DNA of 45,835 nt. Origin: Acidimicrobiales bacterium (GTDB lineage Bacteria > Actinomycetota > Acidimicrobiia > Acidimicrobiales > SHLQ01). Where the stretch lies: assembly GCA_004282895.1 (NCBI GenBank), contig SHLQ01000006.1, forward strand, positions 1 to 45,835, written 5' to 3'. The position numbers and the translations under genes were made by a program. This document shows positions 22,794-30,246 of the stretch, piece after piece. The notes below the pieces were generated by a model. The model did not search any database, was not told the DNA's origin, and saw only the letters and a program-made list of their open reading frames with translations. The first letter of the stretch is position 1, and every line of letters starts with the position of its first letter.

Positions 22794-23942
22794 ATGACGC
22801 GTACGAACAACAAGCCTTTGCGCATCGCGATGATCGGCACGCGCGGTATGCCAGCGCACTACGGCGGCGTCGAGACCGTGGTCGACGTTCTGGCCCGCGA
22901 GCTCGTCCGCCGAGGCCACGACGTCACCGTGTTCTGCCGCTCGGAGGACTATAACTCTCACCCACCGATGATCGGTGGTGTTCACCTCGTGTACCTGCCC
23001 TCGTCGTCCTCGCCCGGGGTTGGGGCAATGGTCCATGCGATGCGCGGCGCCGTGTACACGATCGGCCGCGGCTTCGACATCATCCATTTCCATGCGCTCG
23101 GGCCGGGCCTCATGGCGATCCTCACTCGACTGTTCACCAGGGCCAAGACCGTGGTGACCGTCCATGGCCGGGACGACAAGCGGGACAAGTGGGGCCGCAT
23201 GGCGCGTCTCATCCTTCGCGTCGCCGCAACATCCAGCGCCCGCGTCCCCCACGCCACCCTCGTCGTGTCGGAAGCCCTGGCCGAAGAATACGCACGGGAG
23301 TTCGGACGCGCGACCACCGTCGTCCCCAACTCCACCCACGCCATCCCCGAGGTGGTAGCGGGAAAAACACTCGAACGCTTCAATCTCGCCGAGGGCCACT
23401 ACTTCGTGTCGGTTGGCCGCCTCGTGCCGGAGAAGGCCCCCCATGAACTCATCGCCGGCTATCGGCGGGCGCACACCGACCTGCCCCTCGTGATCGTGGG
23501 TGGCGCCGCCGGAACCGAAGACTATGAGTCGCATCTCCGCGAGCTCGCCGAAGGTGATGAGCGGGTCATCTTCACCGGTCCGCTGTACGGCGATGATCTG
23601 GCGGAAATGCTCACGAACGCCGGTGTCTTCGTCACCAGCTCACATCTCGAAGGACTACCCACAGCGCTGATCGAGGCAGGCCGAGCGGCATTGCCCATCA
23701 TCGCCAGCGATCTGCCGTCACACCAGGAAATCCTCGCGACCAAGGCCGGCGCGTTGGGCCAACGTGTCTATCCGGTCGGTTCGATCGACGACCTCGGGGA
23801 GATGATGACACTCGTTGGCGACAACCTCGAAGAAGAACGTCACGGCGCAAAACTCATGGCGGTTGAGCTCGACGCCCGCTACGCACCGCCGCGTACCGCC
23901 GAGGTACATGAGGCGGCGTACTACGCGACCCGCGGACTCTGA
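22794..23942 (+). CDS. Glycosyltransferase family 4 (DUF1972-like N-terminus)
   Basis: A 382-residue GT-B enzyme. ATG 22794 has GAGG 6-7 nt upstream, and a TACCGT box lies 26 nt before the start. The N-terminus IAMIGTRGMPAHYGGVETVVDVLA is the signature of the DUF1972/rhamnosyltransferase-like GT4 group. The C-terminal half has YFVSVGRLVPEKAPHELI and SSHLEGLPTALIEAGRAALPII, with Glu at the donor-site positions. It probably adds a deoxyhexose or hexose early in EPS assembly; specificity is inferred from family only. It ends 4 bp before the convergent MBL gene. Confidence 0.9.
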   Translation: MTRTNNKPLRIAMIGTRGMPAHYGGVETVVDVLARELVRRGHDVTVFCRSEDYNSHPPMIGGVHLVYLPSSSSPGVGAMVHAMRGAVYTIGRGFDIIHFHALGPGLMAILTRLFTRAKTVVTVHGRDDKRDKWGRMARLILRVAATSSARVPHATLVVSEALAEEYAREFGRATTVVPNSTHAIPEVVAGKTLERFNLAEGHYFVSVGRLVPEKAPHELIAGYRRAHTDLPLVIVGGAAGTEDYESHLRELAEGDERVIFTGPLYGDDLAEMLTNAGVFVTSSHLEGLPTALIEAGRAALPIIASDLPSHQEILATKAGALGQRVYPVGSIDDLGEMMTLVGDNLEEERHGAKLMAVELDARYAPPRTAEVHEAAYYATRGL

Positions 23943-23946
23943 CGCT

Positions 23947-24774
23947 CTAGTACCGCAGCGGCTGGTTCTCGCTGGCGGCAAAGACCTCGACGTCTTCTGC
24001 AGCGGCATCTGCCTCCCGGGCCAGGCTCTCCACCGTGTCATCGCCGTGCAGCGGGTCGTGATGGAAGAGGGCGAGCCTCTTCGCCCCCGCTTGTCGGGCA
24101 ACGGTGCTGGCATAACCCGGCGTGCAATGGCCCCAATTCGGCCGCACCGTCAGGAGCTCGGGAGTGAACTGCGCGTCATGAATCAATAGGTCGGCGTCGC
24201 GGGCGAGCTCGAGCACAGAGTCTGCGACATGGTCGTGATCGTGAATTGGCTGTTGATGATCGGGCACATAGGCAACCGTGAAGTCGTCCCACGAAATCCG
24301 GTAGCCGTTGGTCAAGCCGTTGTGGGGCACGGGCCGAGCCGTGATCGTCGCGGAGCCGACGGTTCTGATGGCATTGTCGAAGTCGATGAAGTTCGCGTGA
24401 TGGGCCAACTCCGCCAGTTCGATCGGAAAGTACGGCGGCCTGATGCACTCGTTGAAGGCTTCGCCAAACGACACATCACCTTGGGGAGGACCGAGGATGT
24501 CGATTTTGGAATCCGGGTTGAGAAGCGGCGGGAAGAACGGCAGGCCCTGAATGTGGTCCCAATGGAGATGAGAGACGAGGAGTGTGCCGGAGAAGGCGTT
24601 GATACCGACGCCGTAGAACCGAAGGCCGGTCCCCAGATCACACACGATGGGGTCTTCACCGTCTCGTTGCAGCACGACACAACTGGTGTTGCCGCCGATG
24701 CGATGCAGATCCGGAGACGAGCAGGGGGTGGAGCCGCGCACACCGAAGAAACTGACATTCAGTCCAACGGTCAC
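23947..24774 (-). CDS. Metallo-beta-lactamase-fold hydrolase
   Basis: A 275-residue cytosolic MBL-fold enzyme. The zinc motif HxHxDH is visible as SHLHWDH (residues 68-74), with later ligands in VPHNG, AYVPDHQ, LLIHDAQF and LFHHDP. The start FFGVRGSTPCSSPDLHRIGGNTSC is characteristic of the cyclic-nucleotide-phosphodiesterase-like or PhnP-like MBL group. GTG 24774 is chosen because AAGGGGG lies 4 nt upstream and it begins 10 bp after the mutY stop; starts at 24810 and 24861 would overlap mutY. It is a probable two-gene operon with mutY. The substrate is unknown. Confidence 0.82.
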   Translation of the reverse strand: MTVGLNVSFFGVRGSTPCSSPDLHRIGGNTSCVVLQRDGEDPIVCDLGTGLRFYGVGINAFSGTLLVSHLHWDHIQGLPFFPPLLNPDSKIDILGPPQGDVSFGEAFNECIRPPYFPIELAELAHHANFIDFDNAIRTVGSATITARPVPHNGLTNGYRISWDDFTVAYVPDHQQPIHDHDHVADSVLELARDADLLIHDAQFTPELLTVRPNWGHCTPGYASTVARQAGAKRLALFHHDPLHGDDTVESLAREADAAAEDVEVFAASENQPLRY

Positions 24775-24784
24775 ACATCCCCCT

Positions 24785-25750
24785 TCAGCAACTGATCGCT
24801 TTGTTTCCATCGACGCTAGGACAGACATTCTGGACGGATCTAACGATGTGACCAGTTTCACCGGTCACGGCCGAGCCTGGCAACACATATCGGTCATCGA
24901 TGATGTTGGCCAAACCGTCGCGCACAATTCCGGCAGCAACCGCCTCCGCGCGGTCGACATCATCGGGCCAGCCCATGGTTTTGGCGAGGTCATTGCGGTG
25001 GATCGGGTGCTCGCGTAGAGCACTGATCAGGCGTCCCCGGCCTTGACGGTCGGAGCCAACGAACCGTGACTGCGAGGCGCTGACCCCGGCCGAGCGGATC
25101 GCCGGATCGGCACCCTCACCGGCCCACGCGCACCGGGCGCGCACTGCACACGCCTCACATTTCGGAGCTCGCTTCACGCAGGTTCCAGCGCCCAGATCCA
25201 GGAGCGCCTGGTTCCAGCGCCACGCGTCCCCGGCGGGCACAAGAGCGTCGGCCCGACGTTGTGCGTCGACCGGAGCGTAGGTCGTGCCATCGAAACGAGC
25301 GAGTATCCGTCCGACGTTGGTGTCCAGCACACCGACGTCGGATTCGAACGCGAATGCCATCACCGCCCGGGCGGTGTACGGACCGACACCCGGTAACGCC
25401 ATCAGGTCGTCAAGGGTGTCGGGAACAGCGCCACGATGAACCTCGACGATCATGGTTGCGCATTGATGGAGGTGGATGGCGCGACGGTTGTACCCGAGAC
25501 CAGCCCAGAGTTCGACAACCCGAGCCGGCGTGGAGCGGGCGACGGAAGCGGGGTCGGGGAATTCGGCGACGAACCGCTCCCACGAGGGCACGACCCGCGC
25601 CATCTGCGTCTGTTGTGACATCAGTTCGCTAACCAGGATGAGCCACGGGTCGCGAATGGAGCGCCACGGCAGTGGGCGATCGGCCTCGTTCCAGTCCTCG
25701 AGCACGGTCCGGACGAGCCAATCGTCGCGGTTGGTGTCGAGGTTGCTCAC
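24785..25750 (-). CDS. mutY: A/G-specific adenine glycosylase MutY
   Basis: A 321-residue base-excision repair enzyme that removes adenine opposite 8-oxoguanine. Catalytic Glu is in LVSELMSQQTQ (E42), the helix-hairpin-helix is LPGVGPYTA (about 119-127), and Asp is in VGVLDTNVGRIL (D143). The [4Fe-4S] cluster ligands appear as C-x6-C-x2-C-x5-C at C191, C198, C201 and C207. The C-terminal NUDIX-like 8-oxoG-recognition domain of E. coli MutY is replaced by a shorter segment, common in actinobacteria. The start is not certain: GTG 25750 or TTG 25786. It lies upstream of the MBL gene on the same strand. Confidence 0.9.
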   Translation of the reverse strand: MSNLDTNRDDWLVRTVLEDWNEADRPLPWRSIRDPWLILVSELMSQQTQMARVVPSWERFVAEFPDPASVARSTPARVVELWAGLGYNRRAIHLHQCATMIVEVHRGAVPDTLDDLMALPGVGPYTARAVMAFAFESDVGVLDTNVGRILARFDGTTYAPVDAQRRADALVPAGDAWRWNQALLDLGAGTCVKRAPKCEACAVRARCAWAGEGADPAIRSAGVSASQSRFVGSDRQGRGRLISALREHPIHRNDLAKTMGWPDDVDRAEAVAAGIVRDGLANIIDDRYVLPGSAVTGETGHIVRSVQNVCPSVDGNKAISC

Positions 25751-25880
25751 GAAACCAGTCAAAACGAAATCCGGTCCCACCCCCAACCCGGAAAACGTTC
25801 ACTTTCCAGCCCGCCTGCCGATGGAGGTCCGTACCACACAGCCACCCGGGCCATTGGCCCATGAAACGGAGTTGCCGGGC

Positions 25881-27092
25881 ATGTCCTCGTCCGACGACAA
25901 ACAGCAACGGATTCACCTTTCCCCTCCAGACATGACCGAGGTGGAAAGGGACGCGCTTCTCGAAGCGTTCGACTCGAACTGGATCGCACCGATCGGTCCG
26001 GCACTCGATGCCTTCGAGGCCAGGCTCGCGGATCTCGCCGAGACGGAAGCGGCGCTGGCACTCACCAGCGGAACCGCCGGCTTGCACCTCGGCCTTCGAG
26101 TCCTCGGTGTTGTCCGAGGCGACACGGTGATTGTGCCGAGTCTGACCTTTGTAGCCACCGCAAACGTGGTGCGGTACCTCGGTGCCGTCCCCTACTTCGT
26201 CGATTCCGAGCCGCTCACCGGAAACGTCGACCCCGAACTCCTCGCCAACACGATCGAAACTCTCACGGCGGCAGGTCGAAGGCCAGCTGCAGTCATGACC
26301 GTCGATCTGTTCGGCACGTGTGCGGACTACGACCCGATCCACGAGGTCTGCAGCGAATACGACATCCCAATTCTTGAGGATGCGGCCGAAGCAATCGGCG
26401 CCAACTATCGCGGACGCCCCGCCGGCAGCCTCGGCGACCTGGCCGTCTTCAGCTTCAACGGCAACAAGATCATCACCACGGGCGGCGGCGGTGCGCTCGT
26501 CGGGCCAAAGCCATTCATCGACCGAGCCCGCCACCTGGCGATGCAGGCTCGCAACGACGCGTTGCACTTCGAACACTCCGAACTCGGATACGCCTATCGC
26601 ATGTCGAACATCTTGGCGGCGATCGGAAACGCCCAGCTCAGCCGTCTCAATGACCTGACCTCCCGCTGCCGCGAGATTCACGGAAACTACGTCGAAGCCC
26701 TGGCCGACATCGACGGACTACACGTCCTGTCGCAGTCGGGATACGGCCGCGGGAATGGCTGGCTCACCGTCGTGCAGCTCGATCCGGAGATCCACCCCGG
26801 ACCCCACGAGTTGTGTCGACGCCTGCTCGAGGAGAATATCGAGGCCCGGCCCGCATGGAAGCCGATGCACCTGCAACCCTTGTACCGAGACAGCGAAATG
26901 GCCGGAGGCGCGGTCGCCGAACAGCTCTATCGCAATGGACTCTGTCTGCCGAGCGGAAGTTCGATGACCGAGGACGACCAGCATCGGGTCATCAGGGCGC
27001 TTCGAACCGCACTGCTGGCCGACGACATGCCCGCACCCGTCGACCTGAACGAATACGCCGCCAGCAAGATCTCCGACCCGTCACCGGCGTAG
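25881..27092 (+). CDS. PLP-dependent sugar aminotransferase (DegT/DnrJ/EryC1/StrS, EpsN/PglE-like)
   Basis: A 403-residue aminotransferase. Residues IHLSPPDM...SNWIAPIGPALDAFE match the start of EpsN/PglE enzymes, which make UDP-4-amino-trideoxy sugars. The active site shows LTSGTAGLHLGLR, EDAAEAIGANYRG and the PLP lysine in FSFNGNKIITTGGGGAL. It would aminate a 4-keto nucleotide sugar to supply an amino-deoxy residue for the EPS repeat unit; the matching dehydratase and acetyltransferase are not in the window. ATG 25881 is preferred (GGAG 9 nt upstream); ATG 25821 is possible. The 3' end overlaps the convergent gene by 12 bp. Confidence 0.9.
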   Translation: MSSSDDKQQRIHLSPPDMTEVERDALLEAFDSNWIAPIGPALDAFEARLADLAETEAALALTSGTAGLHLGLRVLGVVRGDTVIVPSLTFVATANVVRYLGAVPYFVDSEPLTGNVDPELLANTIETLTAAGRRPAAVMTVDLFGTCADYDPIHEVCSEYDIPILEDAAEAIGANYRGRPAGSLGDLAVFSFNGNKIITTGGGGALVGPKPFIDRARHLAMQARNDALHFEHSELGYAYRMSNILAAIGNAQLSRLNDLTSRCREIHGNYVEALADIDGLHVLSQSGYGRGNGWLTVVQLDPEIHPGPHELCRRLLEENIEARPAWKPMHLQPLYRDSEMAGGAVAEQLYRNGLCLPSGSSMTEDDQHRVIRALRTALLADDMPAPVDLNEYAASKISDPSPA

Positions 27093-27695
27093 AGAGAACG
27101 ACCCGAGTTCCGCCACATCCGGCGCATCAACGGTCCACTTCGATATCTCCACGACGCCTTCCGGGCCGACGAGTTCATCAATCGACCCGATCGGCACCCG
27201 TTCCAGCGAACCGGGACCATCATCGACACCGAGACGTTCGACAAACCCTTGGAACAGCAGCCGAGGCAGACGCGACCCGAGCGGGGTTAGAACACTGACG
27301 TTGCGGCCGCGGGCTCGGGCGCTTTCGATCCATGCGGTCGAACCGGACGGACACAGCAGCGTGCCTGGGGCGGACGCTATCGATTCGATCAGCTCCAGTC
27401 CCCCAGCCTCATCGATCGCGAGTTGATCGGCCGTTGCCGTCGAAGGATCATCCTCCAGCGCATCGACGAACTCCCAGGCGGCCTCGATGGGGTCGAGCGC
27501 CGCCAACATACGCGCTCCCAGACACAGAAGTCCGGGTGACTCCGGCTGACGACCGATCAGCTGCCGCAGCGCGACGAGCAATGGCCCTGGTTGGCGAGCG
27601 AACCCGACGAGTCCCGGAACGGTCTCGGCCACAAGTATGCGATCAGGGACACTTCCCGCCCGCGCAACGTACCGGAGGCGCTCGATTGGGTGCAT
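27081..27695 (-). CDS. Conserved actinobacterial-type protein of unknown function
   Basis: A 204-residue protein I do not recognise with confidence. ATG 27695 gives MHPIERLRYVARAGSVP and has a TACGCT box 7 nt upstream; the frame stays open to 28268, but that part is antisense to the thioredoxin-like gene. An N-terminal helical half (LLVALRQLIGRQPESPGLLCLGARMLAALDP, EAAWEFVDALEDD) precedes a Rossmann-like second half (GTLLCPSGSTAWIESARARGRNVSVLTPLGS). The latter loosely recalls eIF-2B-like or nucleotide-binding folds. No TM or signal peptide is seen. Divergently transcribed from the thioredoxin-like gene with an 84-bp gap. Confidence 0.75.
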   Translation of the reverse strand: MHPIERLRYVARAGSVPDRILVAETVPGLVGFARQPGPLLVALRQLIGRQPESPGLLCLGARMLAALDPIEAAWEFVDALEDDPSTATADQLAIDEAGGLELIESIASAPGTLLCPSGSTAWIESARARGRNVSVLTPLGSRLPRLLFQGFVERLGVDDGPGSLERVPIGSIDELVGPEGVVEISKWTVDAPDVAELGSFSLRR

Positions 27696-27702
27696 ACGCA
27701 GC

Positions 27703-27708
27703 AGCGTA
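27703..27708 (-). promoter_or_regulatory. Leaderless-type -10 box (TACGCT) for the 27081-27695 gene
   Basis: On the minus strand TACGCT ends 7 nt before ATG 27695, which is why this start was chosen within a much longer open frame. Confidence 0.55.
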
Positions 27709-27766
27709 CCGGCCCAGCGGCGACAAATCCGTTGCACAGAGCGGTGCGCCGCCAGTCGGATTCCGC

Positions 27767-27772
27767 TACCGT
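27767..27772 (+). promoter_or_regulatory. Leaderless-type -10 box (TACCGT) for the thioredoxin-like gene
   Basis: TACCGT ends 7 nt before GTG 27780. With the divergent box at 27703-27708 it makes an 84-bp bidirectional promoter region. Confidence 0.5.
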
Positions 27773-27779
27773 TTCGGCC

Positions 27780-28265
27780 GTGGCAACACTCGATGGAGAC
27801 CCGGACCTCAACCCCCTCACTGGGGACGCTCGACCGTTCAGCGACTGGCTGACCACGTTCCCCATGGTCGTGGGCGCGATCGACCCGTACACCCATGAGA
27901 GCTCCTGGCTCCTGGACACGATGAAGCGTGTCTTCCATCACTACCGCGACGCGGGTGTACGCGTGGCTTGGCTCTGTACGGCCGACGAAGCCGGAACTAA
28001 GTCGTTCCTCGGCCCCTACGCCGAAGAGTTCCTCACCTTTGCCGACCCGGACTACGTCGCCGTCAAGGCACTCGGTCTGTCGTCGCTCCCCGCACTTGCA
28101 CTCGTGCGTCAGGACAGTGAAGTTGTCGCTTCGGCCGAGGGTTGGGTACCGAGCGAGTGGCGCATCGTGGCCGAGGCCATCGAGACCATCACCGATTGGA
28201 CCCCCATCGCCATTCCGGGCCCGGATGACCCGGCTGCCTATCAGGGCACCGCCGTCGCCGGCTGA
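27780..28265 (+). CDS. Thioredoxin-fold-like protein
   Basis: A 161-residue soluble protein. GTG 27780 is chosen from its TACCGT box; the open frame upstream is antisense to the divergent gene. The middle shows a beta-alpha-beta thioredoxin pattern (GVRVAWLCTADEAGTKSFLGPYAEEFL) and a cis-Pro-like loop in LGLSSLPALALVRQD followed by VVASAEGW. No CxxC active site is present, so a redox role is doubtful; a peroxiredoxin-like or binding role is possible. It ends 3 bp before the convergent metallopeptidase gene. Confidence 0.75.
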   Translation: MATLDGDPDLNPLTGDARPFSDWLTTFPMVVGAIDPYTHESSWLLDTMKRVFHHYRDAGVRVAWLCTADEAGTKSFLGPYAEEFLTFADPDYVAVKALGLSSLPALALVRQDSEVVASAEGWVPSEWRIVAEAIETITDWTPIAIPGPDDPAAYQGTAVAG

Positions 28266-28268
28266 CAA

Positions 28269-29588
28269 TCACCCGCAGGTGGTCAACCGAACAAGATCTG
28301 CCGTCGGGTAATAGATTTCGCGATCGCCTCGAACCGACCACGCCTCGAGCGCTTGTGCCAACTCGTCCAGGTCCGCCGGCGTGTCCATTGCAACATCGAG
28401 ACGTACACACGTCCTCGACCCTGCGGTCCAGGCGACATACCAGTCGCCACCCCAACCCTCTGCGGCAGCCTGCGCGGTGTTCGGGTCCAACTCGTCGCGC
28501 AGAATCGACTCGAGTCCGATCTGACCCCAGACTCCCTGTTCGAAAACGGGCCCGTCGGCGGGAGGTGGCGACAGTGGGGAGTCGGCAGGCTCGTCTTCAA
28601 GCACGAGCTCCGGATGTAACACCTGCTCACTGGCCGACGGCGGGGAAACGATCACGGCATCCACCGCCTCGATTCCCTCATCCCACAGTTCGTCCATCAG
28701 CCGCGCGCCATGAACGTACTTTGCCGACTGCAGTTCCAGGAACGATTCCGTGAAGGATCGCAGTGATGCACCCCGCGGCAGATTCCGCTGTTGTTCTGCC
28801 GCCGCCGCCCGTTCAGCCGAGCTGAGTGTGTCTCGATAGCGGTACTCGATGTAGCGGGCGTTGCCTTCGAGCACCGAGGAAAACGCCCAGCTGATCTCGT
28901 CGTCCCGATCGTCGTATTCGGGCCGCTCGATGCCGAACACCTGGTCATCGAGCGCGTGAACCAGCTCGTGGACGAGAACGATCTTCGTGAACTCATCGAT
29001 TTCGCGACCGCGAAGGAACACCTGCTTTTCCTCGCGGTCGTAGAACCCGAGGACGCCGGCATCGCCAAACGATGCCCAGATCTGCTCCAAATTCTCGTCC
29101 GGCGAGATGATCCCCATCGCGTGATAGATACCGGTGAAGTTCGCATAGTCCGCGGCGTATCGCTCCGCGTTTCGCTCCACGACGGCGCCGAACGCGTCGA
29201 CGAACTCGTCGCCTTCGAGTTGCACGACCGAGGGTGTGGTCACGAAGCGGTGCCCTCGTTCCTGCTCGACGAATGGAATGAGTTCGCGCAGGGCCACCTC
29301 CAGCGCGGTCGGCGCCGCGGTGGTCGACGGTGCGGCCTCGGTTGTGGTCGACGTCGCGATCGTGGTGTCAGGGGCCGAGGTATCGGGCGCAGAGATGGTG
29401 GTCGAGGTCGAGGTGAGTGCCGTCGATGCGACCACGGTCGTCACAACACCGACGTCCGTGGCCTCGGTCGTGGTCGTCGACTCCGCCACGCGTGCGATCG
29501 GACCGGCTGGCTGTGCATCATTCGAGGCGCACGACGTCAGGAGAACCCCGGCAAAAAGTGCCGCTCGAAACACCGACTGCAGTCGCAT
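28269..29588 (-). CDS. Lipoprotein with HExxH metallopeptidase-like domain
   Basis: A 439-residue exported lipoprotein. ATG 29588 starts MRLQSVFRAALFAGVLLTSCAS with a good lipobox (LTSC, Cys20). A Ser/Thr/Ala-rich linker runs from about 35 to 93. The domain after it has the zinc motif VHELVHALDDQ (HELVH at 207-211) and a downstream Glu in SVLEGNARYIEYRY (E241), the gluzincin arrangement. The C-terminal part (GVWGQIGLESILRDELD, GWGGDWYVAWTAGSRTC) recurs in actinobacterial DUF-type peptidase lipoproteins. The likely site is the outer face of the membrane; the substrate is unknown. A GATACT box lies 6 nt before the ATG. Confidence 0.85.
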   Translation of the reverse strand: MRLQSVFRAALFAGVLLTSCASNDAQPAGPIARVAESTTTTEATDVGVVTTVVASTALTSTSTTISAPDTSAPDTTIATSTTTEAAPSTTAAPTALEVALRELIPFVEQERGHRFVTTPSVVQLEGDEFVDAFGAVVERNAERYAADYANFTGIYHAMGIISPDENLEQIWASFGDAGVLGFYDREEKQVFLRGREIDEFTKIVLVHELVHALDDQVFGIERPEYDDRDDEISWAFSSVLEGNARYIEYRYRDTLSSAERAAAAEQQRNLPRGASLRSFTESFLELQSAKYVHGARLMDELWDEGIEAVDAVIVSPPSASEQVLHPELVLEDEPADSPLSPPPADGPVFEQGVWGQIGLESILRDELDPNTAQAAAEGWGGDWYVAWTAGSRTCVRLDVAMDTPADLDELAQALEAWSVRGDREIYYPTADLVRLTTCG

Positions 29589-29594
29589 CTTCCT

Positions 29595-29600
29595 AGTATC
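29595..29600 (-). promoter_or_regulatory. Leaderless-type -10 box (GATACT) for the HExxH lipoprotein
   Basis: GATACT on the minus strand is followed by AGGAAG and directly by ATG 29588. The purine-rich hexamer abuts the ATG too closely to work as a normal Shine-Dalgarno, so a leaderless start is favoured. Confidence 0.45.
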
Positions 29601-29699
29601 GGCGTTGGTGGCAAAAACCTTCGCTCCGGCGTGGTCCGGGGAAGCCGATGGGTTCTTGTCACGCCCTACACTGAGCCAACACCGGGGACTGAGGTCGAC

Positions 29700-30236
29700 A
29701 TGAGTGAGAACAACGCCACCGCCGAAAACACCGAAGAGACCGAGCTGATCGACAGCGCGTCCATTCCCACCGACGCGGACGCATCGATGCCCATCGGAGA
29801 GCAGGGCGGCTCGATGATCACCGATGCCGCCAAGCTGATCCGGCTCGGAACGATGACCCAGTCGCTCATGACCGAGGCCAGGGGTGCTCCGCTCGACGAG
29901 GCCGGTCGGGTGTTGCTTGCTCGTATCCATGGCGAGACCATGGAAGCGCTCAAGGAGACGATGAGCAAGGACCTGCTCGACGAGTTGGCGGAATTCCAGC
30001 TCTGCATCGACTGTGGCGATACTCCACCGACCGAGAGTGAACTTCGGATCGCGCAGGCTCAGCTCGTCGGCTGGCTACAAGGGTTACATCAGGGCTTTCA
30101 GGCCATGGCCATGGCCCAACAGGCTGCGGCCATGCAACAGCTGCAGCAGCTGCAGTCCGGAGGCCCGCCGCCACATGCCCCACCGGCACCGGGCGAGGCA
30201 ATCGACGCGGCGTCGCGGCCGGGAACCTACCTGTAG
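29700..30236 (+). CDS. bpa: Bacterial proteasome activator Bpa
   Basis: A 178-residue protein. The core MITDAAKLIRLGTMTQSLMTEARGAPLDEAGRVLL..IH and ELRIAQAQLVGWLQGLHQGFQ matches the Bpa (PafE, Rv3780-type) family, which forms a ring that docks on the 20S proteasome and opens it without ATP. The C-terminus ends GTYL, corresponding to the GQYL docking motif of M. tuberculosis Bpa with Gln replaced by Thr. A disordered acidic N-terminus (about 1-38) and a Gln-rich tail region are typical. ATG 29700 has GAGG 6 nt upstream and a TACACT box 27 nt upstream. No proteasome genes lie in this window. Confidence 0.93.
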   Translation: MSENNATAENTEETELIDSASIPTDADASMPIGEQGGSMITDAAKLIRLGTMTQSLMTEARGAPLDEAGRVLLARIHGETMEALKETMSKDLLDELAEFQLCIDCGDTPPTESELRIAQAQLVGWLQGLHQGFQAMAMAQQAAAMQQLQQLQSGGPPPHAPPAPGEAIDAASRPGTYL

Positions 30237-30246
30237 GAGCCGCCGG

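Noticed and set aside
25848-25860. GGGCC-ATT-GGCCC palindrome before the aminotransferase
   Set aside because: Such short GC palindromes are expected by chance in high-GC DNA.
27696-28268. Upstream extension of the 27081-27695 gene
   Set aside because: The extension is antisense to the thioredoxin-like gene; ATG 27695 has a TACGCT box at leaderless spacing.
28791-29699. 303-codon N-terminal extension in frame with bpa
   Set aside because: It is antisense to the HExxH lipoprotein; Bpa homology, GAGG and a -10-like box all place the start at 29700.
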